From positions 62,001 through 126,000 of the forward strand of contig CALYLW010001367.1 in assembly GCA_944989445.1 (NCBI GenBank): a DNA stretch of 64,000 nt, in the 5' to 3' direction. The stretch comes from Ampullaceana balthica. Its lineage: Eukaryota; Mollusca; Gastropoda; Lymnaeidae. How positions within the stretch are numbered: position 1 is the stretch's first letter; each line of letters starts with the position of its first letter. The position numbers and the translations under genes were made by a program. Shown here one piece after another: positions 40,101-53,800 of the stretch. A model generated the notes under the pieces. It made no database searches and was not told the origin of the DNA. It saw nothing but the letters and a program-made list of their open reading frames with translations.

Positions 40101-41768
40101 TGTTTCTGTCCAGATTTTTAAAAAAAAATCATTTATTTATATTTGTTACCACAGAGAAAGTCATGAAACGGAAAAAACAAAACAAAATAGATGAGGTGTT
40201 TTTTTAAAAGTATGGTAAGGATTTGAGTGGACTGGGGAGTGGCAGGGGTGGGGTAGATAAACAACATTGGCTCGTCGGTAACTCAATGTGTAGGTGTATT
40301 TCATAGCCTAGTTAGCGCCCTGTCATATAATAAACGGAAAGGTGTTATTACTAATAACACAATCACCGCCTTTCTTTCATTTCCAGCCCCTTCGGCGATG
40401 CAGTCGTGTTTTCCTTGATTCATTTGGTTAATACCAAACACATTTTTGTGCTTAGACTAAGAGATTTTCCTTTCATGTCAGAGAAACGGGTGTTTCAAAA
40501 TACATTGTAGTTTGTCGACAACTTATTTTATTTCTCGTTGACAGATGTTTCTTCTAAGTGTTTTCGTGTTGAACGTATTTCAAAGTAAATATTTTCACCG
40601 AAAAGTTTTAATTTGATTAATTGTTTTTGAGCTGCAATGTGAAAACAGAAGAGCCAGATGTAGATCACGACCCGCAGTTTGGCCACCGTTTCTATAGACA
40701 TTGCAGCCACATTTTCACGGGTACCCGGGCGCAATTTTACTACCCGGGTAATTGCACGGCAACGGGTACCCGGGTTCCCGGATAGCCGTTGACAGGCCTA
40801 TTGAAGACACGTATTTTTACCCGGGGCCAAGGTTGTCCCTTAGTCCACCCAGCTCCGAATAGGTACCTGACACTAATTAGGGAAACAAAGGCGGCGGGGA
40901 AGTGCATGGAACCCACATAGCCGCGTCACTTGCAAACATACCGGCATTGTCAGTGGACGCATTAATATTCTGTGTAGATGTGAGTGTCTGTATAAATAAG
41001 ATAAAACTAACTAATTAACTTTACAAATAAAAAGCAAAAAAAAAGTTGCATTTATTAAATGAATGAATCAGTTCAATCCGTCATTACTTAACAGTTAGTG
41101 CAACAAAAACTCTAGTCTGTGCTCTTGTACTAGCTCGTATGGATTACTGCAATTCTCTTCTGTCATTTGCGCCAAAACAATGCATTGAAAAACTACAGAA
41201 AGTTCAAAATTCAGCTGTCAGATTAGTTCTTAAGCCAAAAAAAAATGACCATGTTACTCCACTTCTTCACTCACTTCATTGGCTGCCTATACAAGCCCGT
41301 ATTGATTACAAACTGGCCGTTCTCTGTCACAACTTCATTTCGGACTCATGCCCATCGTATCTTACTGAACTTTTGTCGGTCTACTCACCCACTCGCCAGC
41401 TACGATCTTCTGCAGACACACGCGTTCTCTCTGTTCCTACGACACGCACCAAAACATTTGGTGAAAGGTCATTCTCTTTTTTTTGCAGCCAAACAATGGA
41501 ATTCTCTACCATTACACATACGTAGTATTCAAACAACCAAGTCCTTCAAGACTGCACTTAAGACACATCTTTTCAACATTTATTTTCAAAATTAATGAAA
41601 CAACATTTCTTGTAAATGATTAACGAAGTTTATGTATAATGTACTGTAATGTTTGTGTTTGTTATGATATGAAAGTTAATTTAATATTTATAGGTATGTT
41701 ATGTCTTTCATGTAAAGCGCTGTGAGACCAGTTCCTTACTGGGATACAGCGCTATATAAATAATCAAT

Positions 41769-41801
<33 letters not shown>

Positions 41802-44800
41802 AATAAAGCACTGAAGCGAGTGTGAATAATGTCAGACGGAAATTGATAAATTTTTATTACATTAATAAATGACATTTTTGTAAAATATTATATATTTACG
41901 CTTTTAAGTAACATATTTTTCTTGATCTTTTTAAACAATTCATTCAAACACTAAAAAAAATTATCAATAAAAAAAACCCGTAAAAAACCAAATTTTTGAC
42001 TATAAATCCTTTATATAGGAGACATAACTAAAAGAATGTTCATTATAATTCGCAGCACAAGACAATCCAAAAATACAAAATTTTAGTTATGTCTTATAAA
42101 ACGTGTTTAATATAATGCGCACCAATCGGGCATATATTTTAAAAAAGTATTGTCAATATAATACGCACCTTATTGCGTGACAAGAAAAGTTGTTCAATAT
42201 AATATGCGCCACGACACTATAGCATAAAAATTAACATGTTACATAGAGATGGATAAAGATAATCTAAAAACGCATTAATGTTATTACGGTACTTTCGATT
42301 TATCTGAAATTTTGATACATCATTTTTATCATTCGCCCGAGTCTGCCTGAAAAATTGGTTAAAAATGGATCCAAAGTTTTTTCAGCAACCAAGGGCTCAA
42401 ACAGACACCACGAGTTAATATAAAGGATTTTTAAAAAAAAGTCAATTCCTTCCCATATGCATTTCTATTAATGGAAACAATATTTATCAATAGTCGACAA
42501 ATAGTTGGACCCGAACTTGATATTAATTTCATTTTCAGGCTTTCAAGTTAACAACTGATAAAACTGACATGTTCAGCAGCATCAACACCTTCGCCGTGCT
42601 TGTCTTCATTCTCGCTTGGATTCTACGCTGGTTTGCTTACACGTACCCGAGCAACCCAGGCTGGATGGAGGCCTCAAGGATCTGCTTCAGTTTGGATTAC
42701 ATTTTGTTTGCCTTCATAATTCTGAAGTACTTCTATGTCTTTGAAAATGTCGGACCCATTTTGATCATGATAAAAGATATGGTAAGATAATTATTTAAGG
42801 TTTTCACTTTAAAAAAAATATCCAAGCACACAAAGAATTTTTTTTATCCTTAAGGAACTCAATTGATATGAACAGAAATATCCTACATGGGGAATAAAGT
42901 AAGCAGCCCTTAGGATAAGGCCCTTAATAGATCTTAGGGAAACTCTCCCAGCAACTGTTTCCATCCTCCAAGGGAACTAATAGCTAGGGGACCCCCTTTC
43001 CCCGGAAGGTCCCCTCTGAGGGGGTCGACTTGGCATCCAAGAACACGGTCGAAAGTTTCTTCCACGAAAGTTGACCTCACACAGGAGGGTTGGATTTTCC
43101 TTACTTAGACTCGCTGCAACTGGGCGCCACCCCGGCTCAGCAAACGAGTCTATTATCCTAGGACTGTCGCTAGACAGAGCAACCAGCGCAGTGCTCTTCA
43201 ACAGCAAGCTGGGAGATTGGTTCAAGACCACTTTTGGTGTCAGACAAGGATGTTTACTTTCCCCCATCCTCTTCAAACTCTTCCTTGAAAGGATCATGAC
43301 AAATGTACTAGAAGACCATGTCGGATCAGTCAGCATCGGAGGGAGAAGTATAACCAACCTTCGCTTCGCCGATGACATTGACAGCCTAGCTGGTAGCGAG
43401 TACGAACTAAAAGAATTCCTCGCAAAGCTAGAGATAACAGCAAAGGCGTACGGCCTGGATATCAATGCAGAAAAGACCAAGGTCATGGCAAATAGTAAAT
43501 TCACAAGTGAGATTCGGATAAACGGGTCAAAAACTCGAAGAAGTCTCCACCTTCAAATATCTAGGGGCCATAATATCCGACGAAGGCTCAAAGTCAGAAA
43601 TTCTTGCCAGAGTAGCCCAAACAATGGCAGCATTGAGTAAATTAAAGCACATCTGGCAAAGTAAGAAGCTCTCCCAGAGATCGAGATCCGGCTAATGCGC
43701 TCTCTGGCGATGTCGGTCTTTTTGTATGGTTGTGAGGCTTGGACGCTCACTGCAGTCCTCCAAAGAAGAATCAATGCGCTAGAGATGAGATGTTTCAGAA
43801 ATATATTGAAAATCTCCTACACAGCGCACATCACAAACGAAGCGGTCCGCAACACAATAAGTACTGTCATTGGCCCCTACGACCTACTCACATCAATTAA
43901 GAAGAGGAAATTACGATGGTACGGACACGTGACAAGAACTGGAGGTCTCGCAAAAACTATATTGCAAGGCACAGTCCAGGGAGGAAGGAAAAGAAGCAGA
44001 CAAAAGAAGATATGGAGGACGATATCAAAGAGTGGACCGGCCTGTCATTCAGCGACTCTCAAAGGGCAGCACAGGACCGGGACAAATGGCATGTGTTAGT
44101 GTGCAGTTCACGATGGTGCCCCACGATCCAACAACGGGTTAAGGGATAGTTCAAGTTCAAGTCGCTAGACAGTTATGAACATAAATAAAAAGTCCTTCTA
44201 TATATCTTCAATTTTTAAAACAGAAGCTGTGACGTAAGCGAATTAATCTCAAACAAACGACATGTTTTTCAAGTAATGGGGCTGAGACTGCAATATGCCT
44301 TTTAAATTAGTAAATTTATAACATATAAACAGGGTATTAGTTAGCCTGACAGGACGTAACACAACAGCGAACGTTTCGGCAAACAGCCTTCCTCAACGCA
44401 CATATAGTACACAAATAAAACGAATATAACAAAAGAATAAAAACACTTAGCTGCGTTGAAATCCAAGTAGTCCAGTAGAGATAAAGTAAGGAGAGGAAAG
44501 TAAGAGCTTATATAGGAAAGGAGAGGGTGGGTGTGGCCAATCAATCAGGTTGTCAGTGCAAACACAACATTAATCCCACGGGGTGTAAAATACCCCATAC
44601 GCTTGAATTGGTCTATTCTCCAGGCTGACCCTGCCGGGTGTGTTTGTACAAGAAACCATGGCGGTGACAGACATGTCATCGACGCCCATGTGGTCATGTC
44701 CTTTGAAGTGTCGGGAGACAGGACACTGTTTGTCTTGTTTAATGGCACGTACATGCTCAGCGATACGGCCGGAGAGTAACCTCCCCGCCTAACCTATGTA

Positions 44801-47800
44801 CTTCAAGGGACAGCGCTTACACACAATGGTGTAGACCACATTGCGGCTGGTACAAAGATAGCAATTCCTAATCTTGAATATCCCTTTAGGAAAGACAATC
44901 TTGTCCGTCTGGATAACAAAGGGACATGTCTTGCAGCGATTACGGCCACATGGCTTGGTGCCCAGATGGGAGGACGGAATAAGCATATGGCTACGAACCA
45001 ATAGGTCTCGCAGATTTTTGTCCCTCCTGAGTACAATGAGGGGTTGGGGTGGAAAATATGTTGTTAGTCTCAGGGTCCGCGAGGAGGATGGTGTGGTTTT
45101 TCAAAAAGATTTCCTTGGCTCTGATGTTGTGGGGATGGTATGTGAGAACCAATTGTCTCCTCTCATTACTATCACTGGAGCATGATACAAAGGCGTCGGC
45201 ACGAGTGAAGTTTTTAACTTGCTGAAGTGCAGATTGAAGTATAGCTTCAGGGTAAGACCTTTGTCTAAAAAACTCCACCTTTTCTAACGCCTTTTCCAAA
45301 AAGTCCTCATTAGATTGACACAGCCTACGGAGGCGAAGAAGTTGTGAAAAGGGAATAGAATCTTTACAGCATTTGGGATGAGATGAGGGATAGAGTAGGA
45401 AAGAGTGGATGTCCGTAGGTTTGATGTAGGCCGAAGTGAGGAGGCAGTATTTCTGGAGAGTTACAGTAATGTCCAGGAAATTTACCGATAGTTCGGAAAT
45501 CGTGTGAGTGAACTTAATGGAGGGGTGGAAAGAAGGTGGACAAATGTTTGCACGAATCCCTGAAAATATCATAAATTAGATAAATTAATAAAATCGTATC
45601 TATTAATGTGATCGCCACTCGGACTCGATGGTCTTAGTAATTGAAAAACCTGATTTGATAGGCTAATAAAGAGAAAATATTATTGTTTATATTTTTTAAA
45701 TTTACAATTTCCGTCAAGCTCTCCTGGTCGTATGGACGTGTGTAGGCTTGTGGTGCAAGCGATGTAGGGATCTATTCCCAGTGGTGGAACCTTTTTTTCC
45801 AAATATATTTCCCTTGGGAATTGAGTTTATACATTTGAAATGTCTGTGCACTGTTCGAGCTTGCACATGCAATTCTTGCTGAACCATACCAGATAGAGGA
45901 TTTGGGTCATTATCAAATATGCTAAGGAGGTCCCAAGGATGTGCAACGGCCAAAAAAATACCGAAAAGACTTACTGGATTTACTGGACAAATAAAAAAAA
46001 ACTGAAAAAATATCAGTATTTTGTCAATTTCTCGCCACCAATAACATCTATTGGGTTGAAACAAACGCCAAACAATAGCTCATAAATTTAGAACAATTTT
46101 GGAAAAGGAATTTGTGAAAAATCCATTTTCGTTCGAGTCCCGTAATTTTAGCAGCAATTTGTAGAAAGCAATTGTTTTGTTTAGTTTCAGAATTATTGAT
46201 TTGAAATGACTTTTAATGTCATCTAGAATGATAGTTAATGGGGTTTTCCTGCTTTGTGAAAGATAATCTTAGACTGTAGCCCGGTGTGCATTATATTGAC
46301 ACATTTTTGGTTTGAGGTAGCGTGGGGGATATGACGTCATATTTTGTTTACTTTCAGAATTGTTGATTTGAAATGACTTTTAATATAATCTAGAATGATT
46401 TCCCTTGAAAATTGCGTATTAAATACTCATTTGAGATTTTATTACTTGTTTTTTAATTTGTACTTTGGTACTAAACTAGAGGTTACCGGCAAAAAGTTAT
46501 TTCTTCGTGTTCGGTTTTTTCATGAATAACCTTTTTGGCTGGGAAGGCCGATCCCGTAGTACAGACAAAGCATGAGCAAGGAACCAATGAACTATTTAGC
46601 TACAATTTACAGTCTTATATTAGCTGCTAGTAATCATTTTATTTAAAGGGACGCTGATTGCATAGGTCCCCAGTTTGAATTGCCGCCATGGGCCCCGTGC
46701 AGTCTTAATCACCCCCTGCTAAGGGGCCGTCCATAAAGTACATCACGCTCCGAGGGGGGGAGGGGGTCTAAGAAAGTGTGACACTTTGTGACAGGGGGGG
46801 GGAGTGGGGGCAGGCCATGTGTGATGTCACACATTTGTTTTTTTAATTATTTTTTTTCTAATTTATTTATATTTTTTATAGTAGAACTTAAATAGCTTTA
46901 AAAATAATTTTCAAATTTTTTTTGAAAAATTAGAATTAGTTTTATGTCAAAATAGCATGAAATGCGTATCTCCTGAATGTGTTCTTCATAAATCTGAATT
47001 GGATGCAGCAGGACTAATATTACAAATATAAGGATCAGGTATGGTTTGACAATCATGTTCGCACCAGCCAATACTTCACTCAAATTGTTAAATATCAGGA
47101 CATGAAATGTTGCGACAAAGCCCGAAGCTCATATTTCAACTTTTTACCTTGAAGATTCTTCCCCTCCTCCAATTCCAATCAACCAAATAGTTTATGGACT
47201 CAAAGCTTCAGAAAGATGCAGATTCTCATAAGTGTCCTTCCTTGATTGTAGCACAAACTCTCAAATTTGATGACATTATGCCAAGATCAACAGGAGTTTT
47301 CAAAGTACAACCATATGATTACCAGCTTATTTGATCTACTTTGCAAAGTAGGTCACTTGTATTTAGCCTCACAAACAATTTTGAAGAAACATACAGGACA
47401 ACATAGAGCTCGGGCTCAGGAGAATGTGCCCACCCAAACTGTTCCAGAATCAACTCAGATAAAAAGCATTCATCCTTTGAGAATCACTTCTAGAAGGCAA
47501 AGAGAACCTATGGCAGTTATTGCAAGAAGAGAAAATGCACATACAGAGGCTGTTGAGTGGCTAAATGAGGACTAGTTGATCTGTCTGCAATTATCCTTCC
47601 AGGAAACGATGATGGTGAAAGAATGATGTCAGTCGTAACTATGGATGAAAACTTCATTTGACCGTTGTAAGATGATGTCTAGTGAGTATTTTTGAATGAA
47701 ACATAATTCATAGGACCATAATAAACAGATTCAATATAGCACAAGAGTTGGTCACATAATTTTTCAATCTAGTCTTTTTTTTTAAAAGTCAAATTGTTTT

Positions 47801-50800
47801 GTTTTCTTTGTATTATTTAATCTCTGGGTGAGGTCAAGTGTCGCTAATCTACTTATTATCCTGTGTCAATAGATTGCATAATCGGAAGATTATCTAAAAC
47901 TTAACCTCATTCATTGTAAATGAAAAGTTAGCAGAGAAATTATGTGTATTATACAATTGTCAAGTGTAATTTTTGCAATTTTTCTTTTCAAATTTGATCT
48001 AGATTGAGTTACTATTTCATTTAATAACTGTGACAACTGTTGCCAATTACCTATTCTACTATTAAAGTCATTTTAATAATATGATAGTTCTTTTAAGTGG
48101 GGTGTACGGGATTTCGGCTCCAGCTCCGGCAAATCCGGAATCTGGCTATTTAAAAAAAATCCGGATCTGGCTTCGACTCCGGCAGGTTTCACTTTATAAA
48201 TCCGGCTGGCCGGTAGATTCCTAATTTATATATATATTCATAACGGCTCCGGCAAATCAGGAATACGGCCATTTTAAGAAATCTGATTTCGGCGCCAGCC
48301 GGATTTCACTTCATAAATCCGGCAAAATTCAGCTCTGGCCGGATTTCAAAATTTTGAATCTGGTACATCCCTACTTTTAATTGGAAAGTTTATATTTTAA
48401 TACAGTTTAATGATGAAGTGTAATTTAAGTATTAAATTAAATATTTTAATTAGGTGCTAATTAAAAATATTTTCGAAAGTGTGACGTACTTTAGGGGGGG
48501 GTGTCCAGAGATTTGTGACAGTTTGTGACAGGGGGAGGGGGGTCAAAAATGGTCAAAAATAGCGTGACGTACTTTATGGACGGCCCCCAAGGAGCGAAAA
48601 GGACAACAATATTTTTATCGTTTCTCTGAGTAACTTTTTTTTTGTTGGTCCAAAACAGGTTGTCGAGACACTGAGGTTCTTGATCATACTGACCGTTTTC
48701 TTCGCCGCGTATGTGGTCGCCTCAGAGTCGGTCTTGTATCCAGAGGCGGATGTCAGCTGGAGGTTCTTCTTCTACTTCTTACGCAAAGGATTCTGGTCAA
48801 TGTTCGGCGAGTTCTTTCTAGACGAGCTGGACGCGAGTGGTAAATGTCTGCACGTAGCATGGTCACGATTTTAAAAAAAATTCGTGGTCTTGAACTATTT
48901 TTACTTTTGTCAAGATCTATTTAATGTCTTGCAAGACCAAGTTATATTTTTATGTATGTTCAAGATCTACTTTATGTGTGGTCAAGATCTATAATTAATT
49001 TGTCCAGATCTATTTTTATTTCTTTCAAGATAATTTTTACGTGTTACAGGACATAATTATATATTTATGAGTGGTCCCGATCTATTTTTATGTGTGGTCA
49101 AAATTTATTTTATGTGTGGTAAAGATCAAATTATACGTGTGGTCAAGACCTTTTTATATGTGGTCAGGATGTCTTTTATGTGTTATCAAGATATCTTTTA
49201 TGGGTCTATTCTTATTTTTGGTCAATATCTATTTTAATGTGTCGTCAAGATCTATTCTTATGTGTGTTCAACATCTATTTTTTTCAGGCTCTGTTTTTAT
49301 ATGTGATAATGATCTATTTTTATGTGCGGTAAAGATCTATTTTTAATTGCGATCAAAATCGAAATTAGTTGCAAGGTCAAGATTTAACTTTTTTTTTGTT
49401 TTTTTGGTCGGGATCTATTTTTATATGATGTCAGGATATAGTATCTATGTGTGTTCAAGATCTATTTTTATATGTGATCAGAATCAATATTTTAGTTTGA
49501 TCACAATCTATTTATATGTGTGGTAAAGATCTATTCTTATTTATGGTCAAGACCTATCTTTAATCTTGTCAAGGTTTATTTTTATGTGTGGTCAACATCT
49601 ATTTTTAATTAGTCAAGATGTATTTTATTTCTTATCAAGATGTATTTTATGTATGTTTAACATCTATTTTCATGTGTGGTCAAGGTCTATTATTAATTTT
49701 GTGTGGTCAAAATCTATTTTTCTGTTTTCAAAATCTATTTTTATGTAGCTAATTTTTTTTTAAATTTTAAAACTTTGCTTTCGTAGTATTGAAGGGGTGT
49801 CATTCCACTTTAGTTTTACTCAATAAAAAGCACAATTAAAAAACCATGTTTTTGACTATAAATGCTTTAAATAGGAGACATAACTAAAAGAATGTTCATT
49901 ATAATACGTAGGGAAAAGACAATCCAAAAATACACAATTTTAGTTATGTCTCGTAAAACATGTTTGATATAATGCACACCGATCGGGAATATATTTTTAA
50001 AAAGTAACGTCAATATAATACGCACCGAATCGCGCTACAGGAAAGTATTAAAAGGTCACACAATATAATGCGCACCGCGACTCTCTATCTCAAAAATGAA
50101 CATGACACATAGAGATAAATTAAATATACTAAAAACTCAATAATTTAATTACAGTACATGCGATCGATCTGAAATTTTTATACTTCGTTTTTATCATCGG
50201 CACAAGTCTGCCTTCAAAATTTCAGCTCGCTAGCTTACGATGAAGTGGGTAAAAATCAATCAATTTTTTTTCGACAAGCAAGCAAGCGAGGGCTAAAGCA
50301 GACACCACGAGTTAATATAAAGGATTTAATTAAAAGATAAAAAGAACCCTTAACAAACCAAGTTTTTGACTATAAATCCTTTTTGTACGAGCCATAACTA
50401 AAAGAATGTTCATTATAATACGCAGCGCAAGACAATCCAAAAATACAAAATTTTAGTTGTGTCTCATAAAACGTTTATAATATAATGCGCACCGATCGGG
50501 AATATGTTTATAAAAAGTATTGTCAATATAAAACGCACCAAATCGCGCAACAGGAAAGTATTAATAAAAACGTCGTTCATTATAATACGCACCGCGACAC
50601 TCTATCTCAAAAATTTATCATGATACATAGAGATAAATAAAATAATCTAAAAATTCACTAACTTAATTACAGTACATGCGATCGATCTGAAAATTTTAAA
50701 CTTCGTTTTTATCATCGGAACGCGTCTGCCTGCAAAATGTCAGCTCGCTAGCTTACGAAGAAGTGTGTTAAAAATCGATCCAAAGTTTTTTCGACAAGCA

Positions 50801-53800
50801 AGCAAGGGCTCAAACAAAAACCACGAGCTATTATAAAGGATTTTTAAAAAATTAATTTAAAATAAAAGAAAAAGGTGAATAATAAATATTTATTCAGGTT
50901 GCATTTCTAGTGTTTGACGTTTTATGAAATTCGTATATATATATTGGAAATAAAATTAAGCAATATTGGTTAGCCCTAAACCGACCCGGTTTTATGAAAG
51001 TTACATTTTTAAAGTAAGATTTATTGTGGTTAAGATTTAGGAAAAAAATATTACAGATCATTACTTTTAAGCATATAAACAACTATTAGGAATACAAATA
51101 CTGTTAGGTGCTCATACAATTTCAAATGTTTTCTAATGGTGGCACAAACACTTTTTCAACAGGCGATGACTGTACAAACAACGCAACCCTGTACAACTCT
51201 TTTGAGACACCCCGATGTCCGAGCAACGTCGGCAAGTACTATGGGCCCATGTTACTGGCAGTTTACATCATTTTTATTCAAATCCTTCTCTTCAGCCTAC
51301 TCATTGCTCTTTTCAAGTGAGTGCATTTAAAGATGTTGACTTTTAAAGTAGATGTTGACTTTTATAGTAGGTGTTGACTTTTAAAGTAGATTCTGACTTT
51401 TATAGTAGATGTTGACTTTTAAAAAAGATGAGTTTTCTTGAAAACAAATATTTTTATTTGATGTATAACTTTTCACACGGTTTAAGATTATATTTTGTTT
51501 CCCATATTTCGAAGGGTTGACAATGACCCACATAAAGCAGAATACAACAAGAGTCTGAGTACAATAAAACAACACGTTGCTGTGTTCTTTCTTCCGTCCG
51601 AGTTTTCTGTTTGAACTAGTTGACATTTGGTCCTTGCTGAGTCTAAGGGGGCGCAGTTTGTTAAATAAAGCAGTCTTAGCCAGAAATTTTCATGTGCATA
51701 GATATTAGCTATACGTACATGCTAGATGTTCGTTGAAGAAGTGACCAAGGGTCATCTGGGTTACCTGTTTAGCGTCTTTTTCGTTTGAGTCTTCGAACGT
51801 GCAGTCCCAAGTTTTAAAATATATATGAAAACAGTATTTGAAAAGCAGTTAGCGCTGTAGTCGAAAAGAAGATATTTTTAGACAAAAGTAAGTATTGAAT
51901 ATATTTTTTATGTCTATTTGGTATTCTGATTGTAAAAAAAAATATTGTTTACAATATTGAAATCCTACTTGACATATTATGTATTTCCTGAAGAAAAAAA
52001 AAGATTGTTATTTTGTGCATCAATTATTGATGACGTCAATAGATGTTTATTTTGTAGTTTTATTTTTAAACTTAACTGTACAGCTCTTTGCAAAATATTG
52101 GGCTGTGAAATATAGGGCTGCGTATGCTACAACGTCGGTATTGCCATGTATGTTCGAACAGTTCTATTGGCGTTCAACGGTTCACACTGAAGTGTATGTT
52201 TTCAAAGCTTTTATATAAACAACATAATTTATTTTTTAAAGAAATCGTATACTTTGTATTTAAATTAATCAGAATGTATATCTAATCAATTGGCTGCAGC
52301 TCGACCATAGCGGAGACTGAGAAACGGAGAGAAATGATTTGGCATTATCAGAAATTTCAATTGACTTTGAAGTATACACAGAGTTATTTTCCTTTGGTGC
52401 CCTGGACCCTTGTGCGTCCATTTTTCAATTTGAAGACTAAAAATCCATTTAGTAGGTACCATTTTTAAATAAATAATTTGAGTGGTTAGTTCTATTGAAA
52501 AAAGAGTATCACACAGTTCATTTCAATATTAAAAGAAATGGGTCAGATAGGTAATTTACATCATTGTCAAAATGAAAATGGCACCCACTATGAATGCCAT
52601 GGGTCCGAGAGAAAAATCAATTTTAAAATATTAGTATAGTGGTTAACAGAAATGGATAAAAATCCTAAAAGATGTTTCTCAAAGAAGATGAACTTTCTTC
52701 CGGTTCATGATTTTTCCCCCCAGGTGAAGACGTGGACTTGTCGTCTGACTTGAAAGATTTTGAGCGAGGCTGCGCCAAAGATTTGATCGACAATATCGAC
52801 AACGGCAGGTAAAATAAATCAACACATTTTTCAACAATTTACAGGACATTTAGACTACAAATGCCAATCTCAATGATAGATTGAAAAAAATATAAATAAA
52901 ATGTGTTTCATAGTTCTAAGGCATGAAACATATAATTTAATATTTGTTATGAAAATGAACACTTAAATTGGTGAAGTATTTCGTCTTCTTAAATATGTTA
53001 GATTAAAATTTTCAAAAGGCTTTAGGAATAAGTGGGGTGTTGTTGATTGAAACAGTCAGGGAAAAACTTGGTCTGTTAGAAGCATTATGGTGGTGATCAG
53101 TTGGTGCAGAAATGCCTTGACAAGTTATGACAGTAGGATTTGAGGACCAGTGACGTGATACTGAATCAACCCAGAATTTTTACAAATGAACTCTCTAATA
53201 GTTAGGCGTAGTATGTTTTCACCTGAATGTTACAGCCCTGGTGAGTTAGCTTTAGAAATCAATGAGGTAATATTGGGAACAGAGCTACACATGTTTATCG
53301 ATTCTCAATGAATAAAAAAAAATCCTATAATAAAACTTCCCTTAACTTTTATTTATATATAAAATGATAATCTACAGTATCTTCAAAGAGCTCAAGAGAG
53401 CGAGAAGTCGAGGTGAGTGACAAACAAACAGATATCTCAGATCAATAAATCGATACATGTCAATAATATTTATTGGAGAATTTATAAATTAATTTTTAGA
53501 TAACATGCTTTTTAAAAAAAAATTATTAGTATGAAAAAAAATTTGTTTCGTTTTATGCCATATTTTAAAAAAAATATTATAATCAAAATATTAACAACAT
53601 TAAAAGGTTATTAGTCTTAGGCATACTTCTCTTGGTGGTACCCAAGCTGTTGGAGAACGCCCCACTAACTCCCATTATTTCACTACAATTACAGAAGAAT
53701 GAAAAGAGAGTTTTCACCATAAAATAGTCCAAAAGTAAAAATACTTTCATACAAATCTGATATAAAAATAAAACTCATTGATGAAAAAATCTGAAAATAT

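Noticed and set aside
45714..46064. 116-codon minus-strand frame
   Set aside because: Lies in a hAT-like element, no recognisable domain, and the related copy at 20227 does not keep it.
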